14,168 nucleotides of DNA from the NCBI GenBank assembly GCA_900757695.1, contig CAAEOU010000022.1, forward strand, positions 1 to 14,168. The letters are read 5' to 3'. The first letter of the stretch is position 1. Each line of letters opens with the position of its first letter. The stretch comes from an uncultured Oscillospiraceae bacterium (GTDB lineage Bacteria; Bacillota_A; Clostridia; Oscillospirales; Oscillospiraceae). Of this stretch, positions 6,122 to 13,338 are shown piece by piece. The translations under genes were made by a program, and so were the position numbers. Below the pieces are notes generated by a model. The model saw nothing but the letters and a program-made list of their open reading frames with translations. It was not told where the DNA came from and ran no database searches.

Positions 6122-7651
6122 TCAGCCAGCAACCAGCTTGCCGCCGGAGGCCAGGGTATATTCGCCCTTCAAGCCGCAGCCCTCGCCAGCCACTGCCCGA
6201 ACGGTAATGCCAGATACCGCATCGATCTGGGTTTCCTTTACATCGCCCACCAGGCACACGGTGGAATCGCCGGTAGCCGTCCACTGGCTGCCCTCCAGGG
6301 AGACGTAAGCGTCGGTAATCACACCTGCCACCTTGGCATGGAGGATGGAGACGTTCATGGTGCGGTCGGTATCGTCGTTGACAATATCACCCTGATAGTC
6401 GCCGTTGGCAATGACCACGTTGACACCGTAGCACTTGAGCTTCATGTCGTCGGGCACCTTGGTAGCAGCGTCATCATCGTTGACAATGGCGTGCACCAGA
6501 TACTTGCCGGTCTTCACCTTTGCGCCGTCCACCTTCAAATAGACGTTCTCGGACTTCACGAAGAACAGCGCCTCGCCCACCGTCCAGTCGCCGCCGGTGA
6601 TATGGCACTCGGTGGTCTCGGTGTAGTGGCCGCGCACGCCGTGAAGCATCGCGCCGTACTGGCCGGACTTCACGGTGCCGCCGTTGAACTTCACCCAAGC
6701 GTCGCCCGCAATGATCGCAACATGGGTGTCTACAGTGATCCGGCAGTCATTGAGCACGTTATGGCAGCCGTTGTCCGCATAAGTGCCGTAGCCGACGGTA
6801 TCACAGACCACATCGCAGTTGTTGGCCTCCAGATACAGGTCGCCGTTGGAGCCGTCGGTGGACAGCGCCGCCCAGGAGTGAGCCAGAATCTTGGAGTCAT
6901 AGAAATAGGCCCGGGAGTTGCCCATGGACAGATGGGTACGGCAGTTGCCGCCCAGCTTCAGGCCCGGAGGGGGCTCCATCATGCCGGAGGCCACACGGGG
7001 CACATAGCTCTTGGGGATCTCGCCGCCCTTGGCGTCCAGTACGCAGTTCCGCACAATCAGAGTACCGTTGCCGGTAACCACGGTGCAGGGACGGATGACG
7101 CCGTGGGTGGTGACCTGCACGTTGTCCATCTCGCACTTGGCAGTGTCGTTCACCATGATCGCAGAGCCGTTGCCTGCAAAATCGTCAATGCCGTAGCCGG
7201 TCAGATCAAACCGGGAGTCCTGGATGGCATAGACGGAATCGCCGCCGATATACAGGCCGTTGAGGCAGACCTCGTTGGTCTTGTAGGAGGCATTCTTCAT
7301 CTCGGTATCGGTGATCTCGCCGGAAATCTCCGCATAGGGGGTCTCGGCCAGATAGAGCTTGCCGTCCAGCACGTCCATGGATTCCATTCTGGGGAACGGA
7401 GGTGCCTTGGGAGGGCCGCCGCCAGGGAATCCGGGGCCGGGCTTTCCAGGCTCAACATCCGCGCCGGGCACGGAGCCGGGATGCTCGGAGGGGCGGCAGG
7501 TGGGCGGGCAGGGCTTGATTTCCGCCGGTGCGCCGGGCATGGGAGGCATATCGCCCATGGGCGGCATCATATTGACTTTTTCCGGCTTGTTCACGGGGCC
7601 CTCCAAAGCGGGCATGCCGTAGGCCGGGATTTTTGCCTGAATCGTGTTCAT
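6122..7651 (-). CDS. Right-handed beta-helix protein with Pro/Gly-rich N-terminus
   Basis: This 509-residue protein has no signal peptide. Residues about 20-95 are extremely rich in Pro, Gly and Met (MMPPMGDMPPMPG, then PGKPGPGFPGGGPPKAP). The rest is made of short strands separated by Gly/Asn/Asp turns in a pectate-lyase-like parallel beta-helix pattern (GNGTLIVRNCVLDAKGG, GDLYLEANNCDVVCD, GCHNVLNDCRITVDTHVAI, KFNGGTVKSGQYGAMLHG). No obvious catalytic triad of pectinases or glycosidases could be placed. Several Cys occur in the repeats (NCVL, NNCDVVCD, NDCRI). AAGGAGG of its ribosome binding site overlaps the TAA of the upstream FAD gene, so the two are tightly coupled. A TTG one codon earlier is a possible alternative start. 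It is likely a cytoplasmic partner or scaffold of the FAD enzyme, but this is inferred from position only. Confidence 0.8.
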   Translation of the reverse strand: MNTIQAKIPAYGMPALEGPVNKPEKVNMMPPMGDMPPMPGAPAEIKPCPPTCRPSEHPGSVPGADVEPGKPGPGFPGGGPPKAPPFPRMESMDVLDGKLYLAETPYAEISGEITDTEMKNASYKTNEVCLNGLYIGGDSVYAIQDSRFDLTGYGIDDFAGNGSAIMVNDTAKCEMDNVQVTTHGVIRPCTVVTGNGTLIVRNCVLDAKGGEIPKSYVPRVASGMMEPPPGLKLGGNCRTHLSMGNSRAYFYDSKILAHSWAALSTDGSNGDLYLEANNCDVVCDTVGYGTYADNGCHNVLNDCRITVDTHVAIIAGDAWVKFNGGTVKSGQYGAMLHGVRGHYTETTECHITGGDWTVGEALFFVKSENVYLKVDGAKVKTGKYLVHAIVNDDDAATKVPDDMKLKCYGVNVVIANGDYQGDIVNDDTDRTMNVSILHAKVAGVITDAYVSLEGSQWTATGDSTVCLVGDVKETQIDAVSGITVRAVAGEGCGLKGEYTLASGGKLVAG

Positions 7652-7663
7652 CAAATCGCCTCC

Positions 7664-9112
7664 TTAGAAATTTGAACGGATGTATGCGGAAATCTGTTCA
7701 CCGCAGATCTGCCCGCTGACCAGGCCGAAGGTGGAGCGGCTGCCGGCACAGATGTGCGTATAGATCCGGCCATTCAGGTTGCTGATAATGCCGCCCGCGC
7801 CATAAAGGCCATGGATGGGGTCGCTGTTGGCGTTTAGAATTTCGCACTTATAGTTGGCACACAGAGGGCCTTCCGCATCGCCAAAGACCCCAAAGACCTT
7901 AATGGCATAATAGTGGCTGCCACGGAGGGGAATGAGGTAGTCGGGATCCTTGTAGAATTGTGTATCCCGTCCGGTGTCACAGATGGCGTTGTATTCATCC
8001 ACAGTGGCTCGGAGGGTTGTTGGATCCACACCCATCTGCTCCGCCAGTTCCTCCACGGTGTCAGCATCGTAGAGACCGTAGCCACGGCTTTTGGCGATTT
8101 GCCACTGTTCCTCAAAGTCGTCAAAGGGCTTCCCCTCGCCGCAGTATTTGTACTTGTAGCTGCTCCAGCCCCACTGTTTCCAGTATTCGTGGAGATTCTT
8201 ATCAAAGATAGAGAAGATAATACCGCCGGGCTGGGAGGCGATTGCCGAAGCGCCGTCCTCCATGGCGTGGATGACCTCCTCGGTGGTAAACCGCTGAGCC
8301 TTTAGGTTAACCATCAACTCCTGAGGCTGACGGAAATACTGCTCTGTGGGGCCAGGGAATTTCACGTCGGGTACATCGTACTCCGGCGGCTTGACATTCA
8401 TGTTGAAGGCGGAGTAGGTATTGGCATGCTGGGCTGCACCCACCCGTGTGGCCATGGCGATGCCATAGGGCTTTTCCTTCTGTGAACCGTCACCTCTGGG
8501 AGCGGGACCAGGACTGGGGCCGTCACCGGACTTTGCGATGCGTTGCGGCTCACCGGTTGCCAACACCACGGCCTTGCAGCGAACCTCAATGGGTTCGCCC
8601 TTCTCGGTTTCGCCCTTGATGCCAGCCACTCGACCGTCTTCCATGATCAGCTCGTTCATGTAGGCCCCGTCCTGAAGTGTTCCGCCAGCGTCTAGGAAGG
8701 CCTTACCCACCACCTCCAGCCGGGGCTTCGCTGCGTTGAAGTAGTGCCATGTATGGGGTGCATCCATGTTGTAGGCCAGGACCGCCTCCGCCTCGCAGCC
8801 CAGAGACTCCAGCCACTGCCAAATGCCTGCGCTACGGTTTAAAAACTCGGTAACCTGCCGGGCATCAATGAGCCAGTTGGCATGGTTCATAAGCCGCAGG
8901 AAAATGTCCTTCTTACTTTCGTTGATGTGCTTGGACTTCTGGTAGGCAGTACCCACGGCAAACACGCCGTTGACGCCGGTGAGTGCCGGGCCAAAGCCCT
9001 TGCCCGCCTCAAAGAGCGTGGTGTTGAGGCCTGCAACAGCACAATGATATGCAGCAGATACGCCGCCAGTACCGGAGCCTACCACAGCAACATCGGTGGT
9101 AATGTGAATCAT
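7664..9112 (-). CDS. FAD-dependent oxidoreductase, fumarate-reductase-like (FAD_binding_2)
   Basis: This 482-residue flavoprotein has an N-terminal Rossmann fold DVAVVGSGTGGVSAAYHCAVAGLNTTLFEAG, a conserved strand CKAVVLATGEP before the substrate domain, and GIAMATRVGAA. The C-terminal FAD-closing segment PIHGLYGAGGIISNLNGRIYTHICAGSRSTFGLVSG is a divergent version of the family's GLYAAGE...GxxRLGGN...GRIAG. The family includes soluble fumarate, urocanate, ketosteroid and other enoate reductases and dehydrogenases. The protein has no Tat or Sec signal, no covalent-FMN domain and no heme or Fe-S motif, so it is cytoplasmic and needs an unseen electron partner. A Pro/Gly insert (SGDGPSPGPAPRGDGS) sits after the ATGEP strand. 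AAGGAGG precedes the ATG at 9112 by 6 bases. The usual TxGG substrate-loop signature is missing, so the substrate is probably atypical. Confidence 0.85.
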   Translation of the reverse strand: MIHITTDVAVVGSGTGGVSAAYHCAVAGLNTTLFEAGKGFGPALTGVNGVFAVGTAYQKSKHINESKKDIFLRLMNHANWLIDARQVTEFLNRSAGIWQWLESLGCEAEAVLAYNMDAPHTWHYFNAAKPRLEVVGKAFLDAGGTLQDGAYMNELIMEDGRVAGIKGETEKGEPIEVRCKAVVLATGEPQRIAKSGDGPSPGPAPRGDGSQKEKPYGIAMATRVGAAQHANTYSAFNMNVKPPEYDVPDVKFPGPTEQYFRQPQELMVNLKAQRFTTEEVIHAMEDGASAIASQPGGIIFSIFDKNLHEYWKQWGWSSYKYKYCGEGKPFDDFEEQWQIAKSRGYGLYDADTVEELAEQMGVDPTTLRATVDEYNAICDTGRDTQFYKDPDYLIPLRGSHYYAIKVFGVFGDAEGPLCANYKCEILNANSDPIHGLYGAGGIISNLNGRIYTHICAGSRSTFGLVSGQICGEQISAYIRSNF

Positions 9113-9133
9113 AGCAATCCTCCTTATCAATGG

Positions 9134-9173
9134 GAAAGCAGGTAGAATTTCTTTTCCTGCCCTGCCTGCTTTC
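9134..9173 (-). promoter_or_regulatory. Intercistronic hairpin between the binding-protein and FAD genes
   Basis: GAAAGCAGG (9134-9142) and CCTGCTTTC (9165-9173) form a 9-bp stem with a 22-nt loop in the 72-base gap. It has no T-run. A structure here could stabilise the upstream mRNA or partly attenuate transcription, as often happens after abundant solute-binding-protein genes. The role is inferred. Confidence 0.45.
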
Positions 9174-9184
9174 GTGGTTACATG

Positions 9185-10912
9185 TTATCTGGCGTTGTAC
9201 CGCTCGTAGGCATTCTGATAGACGGACACCACCCCGGTAAGACCCATGGCCTCAATCTCGGCACAGTAGGAATTCCACTGACCGAAATCCACATCGCCCA
9301 AGATAAATTGCAGGGTGTAGGTGGAGGCGGCGGTAGTAATGTCGCTGAGTGCAGTGGTGACCTCCTCCGTCTCCTCGCTGGTCAGGGAAACGCCGGTGGG
9401 AAGCACCTGGTCACTCGAGGTCTGCTCCACCCAAATGGTCATCATGTCATCCACCCACTGCTCACCAGCCAGATAGACTGTCCGATCCATGGAGACGAGG
9501 CCGAAGATGGGGTTAGTGGTCACATAGGCCTCAACAGCGGAGGAGGCATCTATACCGAAGCTGTTGTTCACCACGGCGTCAGCATAGTAAGGTTCTCCGT
9601 TTTCGTCCAGCTCATAGCTGAGGCCATAGGTTCCATAGTTGGCGGTGAGATAGCCGTCCTCAGTGTACCACCAGTCGATATAGCGAGCCGCCAGCTCCAC
9701 ATCCTTGCAGGCAGTGGTAATAACGCGCCATGAATTGTTGGACAGCGGGGAATCATTCACAAAGGGGTTCACATCCCCCTCCTCCTTTACAGGAGTGGCC
9801 AAAGCCATGAGTTGGGCGTCGGGATTGTCCACATTCAGAGAGGTCTGCAGAGAAAGTGCCTGGCCATACATGGCATTCATAACGCCAGTCTCACCATTGA
9901 GCATGGAGGACGATGAAGCTTCCATATCAGTGTTGGTAGCAAAATCGGCATTGATGAGGCCCTCAGAATACCACTGGTTCATCAGCTCCAGATAATCCCG
10001 GTAAGTGTCGCTGGTGAGAGAGGAGACTACCTGACCGTTCTCCACATAGAGATGGTCAGTAGTAGAACCGCGGTCGGAGGCGTAGCCGCAGGATCCCAGA
10101 GCACCCACGATACTCACGGAGTTCTGACCGGAGCTGCCCAGCCACAGAGCCGCATCCATGCCGTAGTCCTTGAAGGCAGTCAGCAAGTCGTGCAGCTCGT
10201 CAATGGTGTTGGGAGCCTCGATGCCCAAATCTTCCATGATGTCCTGACGAACCACAAGCCCCTGATTGGGTACATAGTATTCCGCCCAAGAGCGGGTACC
10301 TGCCATCTGGCCGTCATCGTTATAGCAAAGCTTCAGTGTATCCTCGTCGGCGGAGATGTAGTCATAGTAGTTGGGCATATACTCCTCCACGATACCAGCG
10401 ATGTCCGTGGCGATGTCTTGGTTAAGCAGAGAGGTCATACCGCCGGAAACCTGGGACTCGTTAATCGCCATGATGTCCATGTAATCTCCGGAGGCCAACA
10501 CCAGATTGAGCTGCTCCGATTCACTGGCCATGGAAACGATGGTCATTTTCAGCTTCACGCCGGTGGACTTCTCCACAAAGGGCCAGAAATCATAGGCTTC
10601 CAGATTGGAATAGGTGGGAAGGGCAGTGTTGCTGGAACTGATGTCCGGTCCCCAATAGGTGAGGGTTACAGTCTCATCTGACAGGGGGTATATGCTTTCT
10701 GCCTCCGGTCCCGCGTCTTCCGCAGATGTTTCCGCTTCTGCAACGGATTCAGAAGGCTTCACAGCGTTTTCCTCCGGAATCTGAATCTCTGATGCGGAGA
10801 TCGTGGTGCTTTCTGACGTTGCAGAAGAGGCGCTCTCCACAGCATCGCCACAGCCAGCAAGCATCCCCAGCGTCAGGCAAAGGATCAGAACCAGTGCGAA
10901 TATCTTTTTCAT
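9185..10912 (-). CDS. Extracellular solute-binding lipoprotein (family 1, LipO/YtcQ-like)
   Basis: This 575-residue lipoprotein has a type II signal peptide, MKKIFALVLILCLTLGMLAGC, with lipobox LAGC and the lipidated Cys at residue 21. A Ser/Thr/Glu-rich tether follows (about 22-70) and then a periplasmic-binding fold (VTLTYWGPDIS, LNLVLASGDYMDIMAI, VVRQDIMEDLGIEAPNTIDELHDLLTAFKDYG, and AARYIDWWYTEDGY). This matches the large ABC-type solute-binding proteins of Firmicutes, which usually feed sugar or peptide permeases. AAAGGAGG lies 8 bases before the ATG at 10912; the same frame is open further upstream but without start signals. It is the first gene of the leftward unit, behind the promoter at 10976-11004. 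No permease or ATPase gene is present in the unit, which is unusual and points to an orphan binding protein or a permease encoded elsewhere. Confidence 0.87.
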   Translation of the reverse strand: MKKIFALVLILCLTLGMLAGCGDAVESASSATSESTTISASEIQIPEENAVKPSESVAEAETSAEDAGPEAESIYPLSDETVTLTYWGPDISSSNTALPTYSNLEAYDFWPFVEKSTGVKLKMTIVSMASESEQLNLVLASGDYMDIMAINESQVSGGMTSLLNQDIATDIAGIVEEYMPNYYDYISADEDTLKLCYNDDGQMAGTRSWAEYYVPNQGLVVRQDIMEDLGIEAPNTIDELHDLLTAFKDYGMDAALWLGSSGQNSVSIVGALGSCGYASDRGSTTDHLYVENGQVVSSLTSDTYRDYLELMNQWYSEGLINADFATNTDMEASSSSMLNGETGVMNAMYGQALSLQTSLNVDNPDAQLMALATPVKEEGDVNPFVNDSPLSNNSWRVITTACKDVELAARYIDWWYTEDGYLTANYGTYGLSYELDENGEPYYADAVVNNSFGIDASSAVEAYVTTNPIFGLVSMDRTVYLAGEQWVDDMMTIWVEQTSSDQVLPTGVSLTSEETEEVTTALSDITTAASTYTLQFILGDVDFGQWNSYCAEIEAMGLTGVVSVYQNAYERYNAR

Positions 10913-10975
10913 TGCGATATCCTCCTTTAAGTTTTTGTTTCCCAAGGATACATATAGAATTCTCGGGCTAATTCC

Positions 10976-11004
10976 AGTATACCCGCTGGAGAACTTGGAT
11001 GCAA
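10976..11004 (-). promoter_or_regulatory. Promoter of the flavoenzyme unit
   Basis: On the minus strand TTGCAT (11004-10999) and TATACT (10981-10976) are separated by 17 bp, giving a leader of about 60 bases before the binding-protein gene. It is divergent from the araC-type promoter, and the region between is the expected site for the regulator. Confidence 0.55.
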
Positions 11005-11050
11005 TCAACAGTTTTCTTCTCGAAAATTCAGTTTTTTTGTTAAAATTGGC

Positions 11051-11079
11051 TTGTGGAAAGCGCAATAAAATGATAAGAT
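11051..11079 (+). promoter_or_regulatory. Promoter of the AraC-family regulator gene
   Basis: TTGTGG (11051-11056) and TAAGAT (11074-11079) are 17 bp apart in AT-rich DNA. They lie about 30 bases before the GTG start. Confidence 0.5.
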
Positions 11080-11107
11080 AATAAAAAAATGAGAAGGGAG
11101 AGCGCCT

Positions 11108-12349
11108 GTGGATACCATTGATTTCACCCGGATGCCGAATTTTGAACCCCTGCACGTTGACCAAGCAGATCGGGCTTTGATGGTGCAGCAGGCAATGGAT
11201 TTGCTGCTGCACTCCCGTTACGCGGTGCCCCAGGATGCGCTTATCTCCCTAGAGATCAACCGGATCTTTCTTGGAAACGGAGGTTTTGTGGTGACGGGCT
11301 TCCGGCCGGTTCTGCCCAAGGCCAGCCATCTTCAGGAGGTTCTGCTGAATCTGGAGCAGCTGGCCAATCAGGTTTACGACAATAACGGCCTTTTTTATGT
11401 CTGCCAAATGGATGGACAGGTCATTGTGATATCCTGCTTTCCACAGCTCCGGCAAGAGCAGTGCCGGGAAGCCCAGATCAACGATTTGACAGTGCGTCTG
11501 GCTCAAAAGCTGTCAGATCTGAGTCAGGCTCACTGGGGTATCCCAATTCTGGCAGCCGTTGGCCCCCTGAGCTACGGCCTTGCGTCTCTGTCCCCGGCAT
11601 TCTTTTTTGTGACGGAGCTGGTAGAATACAAACAGTTTCTAGGCGACACCGGGCAGCCTCTCTGTACGCCGACTCAGATTCAGGCCAATCAGCTTCTCCA
11701 TAACACTCGGGAAATTCAGCAGTCCGCCGTGTTTTTTGCCAATAACATCTATTCTAACAGCCTTACTAATGTGGAACAGCAGGTGACGGAACTGCTTCAG
11801 TATATTGCAGAGAGCGAAGCCTCCTCCATGCGAAATTTTCACTTCTGCCTGCTGCTTTTCGCCCAGGCTCTGACCGCAGAACTGAGAAAGCTGGAGGTGG
11901 CGGACAACCAGTTCCTGACCAGGCTGGATATTCTAGGCCGGTGCTACGCAGCACAGAATTTGAAATCGCTGAATTGGTGTCTCTGCGGTATCTTCCGAGA
12001 AATCGAAGAGAACTACGCCCAGCAGAGCAGCAGCCGCATGACACAGCTGATCCGCCAGGCCAAGGATTACATCGACAGTCATTTTACCGACAGCAACCTG
12101 TCGGTGGCTCAGGCGGCTGAACTGGTGGGAATCCATCAAAGCACCCTTTCTACCATGTTCCGGCATGCCTACGGGGAGACCATTGTCAATTACATCCGGG
12201 CACTGCGGGTGGAAAAGGCCAAGGAGCTGCTGACCCATCCGGAGCTGAATCTCAGCGATGTGGCACAGATTTCCGGCTTTGGCAGTCTTAACACCATGTA
12301 CCGTGCCTTCAGGGCTCGGGAGGGTCTGCCTCCCGGAAAGCTGCGTTAG
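11108..12349 (+). CDS. AraC-family transcriptional regulator
   Basis: This 413-residue regulator has the AraC/XylS double helix-turn-helix at about residues 310-413: KDYIDSHFTDSNLSVAQAAELVG, then HQSTLSTMFRHAYGETIVNYI, then LNLSDVAQISGFGSLNTMYRAFRAREGLPPGKLR. The N-terminal 300 residues carry no receiver domain. The stretch GIPILAAVGPLSYGLASLSPAFFFVTELVEYKQFLG resembles the degenerate GGDEF-like region of YesN-type regulators, which usually sense a ligand or partner protein. The start is GTG at 11108 behind GAAGGGAG; no good ATG is near. It is divergent from the flavoenzyme unit, 195 bases apart start to start, and is the obvious candidate activator. The protein ends right at the PGKLR position where many relatives run a few residues more, and its stop lies in IS-derived sequence. 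Confidence 0.88.
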   Translation: MDTIDFTRMPNFEPLHVDQADRALMVQQAMDLLLHSRYAVPQDALISLEINRIFLGNGGFVVTGFRPVLPKASHLQEVLLNLEQLANQVYDNNGLFYVCQMDGQVIVISCFPQLRQEQCREAQINDLTVRLAQKLSDLSQAHWGIPILAAVGPLSYGLASLSPAFFFVTELVEYKQFLGDTGQPLCTPTQIQANQLLHNTREIQQSAVFFANNIYSNSLTNVEQQVTELLQYIAESEASSMRNFHFCLLLFAQALTAELRKLEVADNQFLTRLDILGRCYAAQNLKSLNWCLCGIFREIEENYAQQSSSRMTQLIRQAKDYIDSHFTDSNLSVAQAAELVGIHQSTLSTMFRHAYGETIVNYIRALRVEKAKELLTHPELNLSDVAQISGFGSLNTMYRAFRAREGLPPGKLR

Positions 12350-12454
12350 GGCTGATGTCATTCTCTGCTGCGATAGTATTCAGTCCCTCTCACTTTGCAG
12401 AACCTCAATTACCAGCTTGGTCTTGTACTTCGTTGTGTATGTTCTTCGTGTCAT
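12348..12454 (-). pseudogene. IS3-family transposase OrfA, N-terminal remnant
   Basis: On the minus strand an ATG at 12454 opens MTRRTYTTKYKTKLVIEVLQ, the helix-turn-helix start of IS3-group OrfA proteins, and reaches a TGA at 12382-12380. One missing base around 12382 explains the stop: the next frame continues with NTIAAENDISPN, the expected following residues. Homology ends where the araC coding sequence begins (about 12348), so the rest of OrfA and all of OrfB are gone. The AT-rich stretch to about 12600 probably includes the element's promoter (TATATAAT-like) and one terminal repeat, which could not be defined with confidence. It is a decayed insertion, not active. Confidence 0.75.
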
Positions 12455-12615
12455 GGTCTTGTCTCTTTCTTGACATTACCACATTTCACTATGTTCGCGA
12501 TATTTTTCGAGCTGTGATCTGGAATTACGGAACTATTATATATAATGAACATTTCCCTCCATTATCACATTTTTATTATGGTTTATGTGCCTCAAAATCA
12601 CATAATTACGAAAAA

Positions 12616-12653
12616 GTCCCGCCGGAGCAGCAGCCTTGCCGCTCTGGCGGGAC
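12616..12653 (-). terminator. Rho-independent terminator, leftward
   Basis: A 13-bp stem (12616-12628 with 12641-12653, one G-T pair) with a 12-nt loop is followed on the minus strand by TTTTT. It would end leftward transcription from the GNAT region and lies 6 bases beyond the small remnant ORF stop. Confidence 0.8.
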
Positions 12654-12658
12654 CCTCT

Positions 12659-12769
12659 TTATACCATCTTCCGGCTGATCTCCTCCACGATCCCCCGGAA
12701 CTCCGTGACCGCTTCATCATACTTTTCCGCATCTATAGATGATATCAATTTCTTTATAAAAATAGGTTT
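12659..12769 (-). pseudogene. C-terminal coding remnant upstream of the terminator
   Basis: One minus-strand frame is open for 36 codons and ends in TAA at 12661-12659, just before the terminator. It contains DAEKYDEAVTEFRGIVEEIS, an amphipathic helical sequence typical of a real C-terminus. No start codon with a ribosome binding site precedes it, and the GNAT gene begins to overlap its upstream side. It looks like the tail of a deleted gene that kept its native terminator. The family was not recognised. Confidence 0.4.
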
Positions 12770-12773
12770 CTAT

Positions 12774-13259
12774 CTACTTTTCAAACTGCGGAACCGCCTT
12801 CACATAAATCTGGCAAGGGTTCTTCTCATCCCACAGCTCTGGAAAGCATTCAAACTCATGGAATCCCATGGCGATATAAAACTCGTTCGTCTTGTCATAG
12901 GATGCCCAGCTGCCCTTCCGAACGGTTTTTACCTGGATAAACAAGTAGCCGTGCTCCCTTGCGTATTCTTCAAAAGCGGAATACAAAGCCCTGCCAATGC
13001 CGCCATGGTGCAGCTGCGGCAGAACGCCCATCACATAGATTTCCGCCGTGGCAGGGCTGGTTTCCTTGAGGGCGATAAAGCCCACGGGCTTGCCGTCCAC
13101 AACTGCCACCCAAAGGGGCTTGTCCGCGCAACCGTTAATGTATTCCTGCGTGCTTTCCAGGATGCCGAACCATTCCGGTAGCCGGGAGAGAATCGTTTCC
13201 GCGATTTGGCTTTTCTGGGATGGATCATCAACTTTAAGGATTGTGTGGTTTGCGTTCAT
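12774..13259 (-). CDS. GNAT-family N-acetyltransferase
   Basis: This 161-residue protein has the GNAT fold: strands VAVVDGKPVGFIALKE and AEIYVMGVLPQLHHGGIGRALYSAFEEYAREHGY (motif A, with the acetyl-CoA pyrophosphate loop HHGGIGRA). FIQVKTVRKGS...FYIAMGFHEFECFPELWDEKNPCQIYVKAV is the typical C-terminal motif B region with the aromatic FY-x-x-x-GF. It transfers an acetyl group from acetyl-CoA to an amine of an unknown acceptor. AAAGGAA lies 5 bases before the ATG. It is in the same direction as the Cas3-like gene, 79 bases downstream of it, and could be reached by read-through. No separate promoter was clear. Confidence 0.87.
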   Translation of the reverse strand: MNANHTILKVDDPSQKSQIAETILSRLPEWFGILESTQEYINGCADKPLWVAVVDGKPVGFIALKETSPATAEIYVMGVLPQLHHGGIGRALYSAFEEYAREHGYLFIQVKTVRKGSWASYDKTNEFYIAMGFHEFECFPELWDEKNPCQIYVKAVPQFEK

Positions 13260-13338
13260 TTAATTTCCTTTCTCATTTTCCTTTTCATTGCATAGAAAGG
13301 GCGTTCTGCCAACTGCCGGAGCACCTTTTCCGCTTTCC

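Noticed and set aside
6338..7675. 445-codon plus-strand ORF opposite the beta-helix gene
   Set aside because: It is a GC-skew shadow: low-complexity Val/His/Ala/Gly composition. The minus-strand gene has an excellent ribosome binding site and coherent beta-helix repeats.
10913..11212. Upstream in-frame extension of the solute-binding protein
   Set aside because: It would cross the divergent promoters, and the lipoprotein signal peptide with a strong ribosome binding site fixes the start at 10912.
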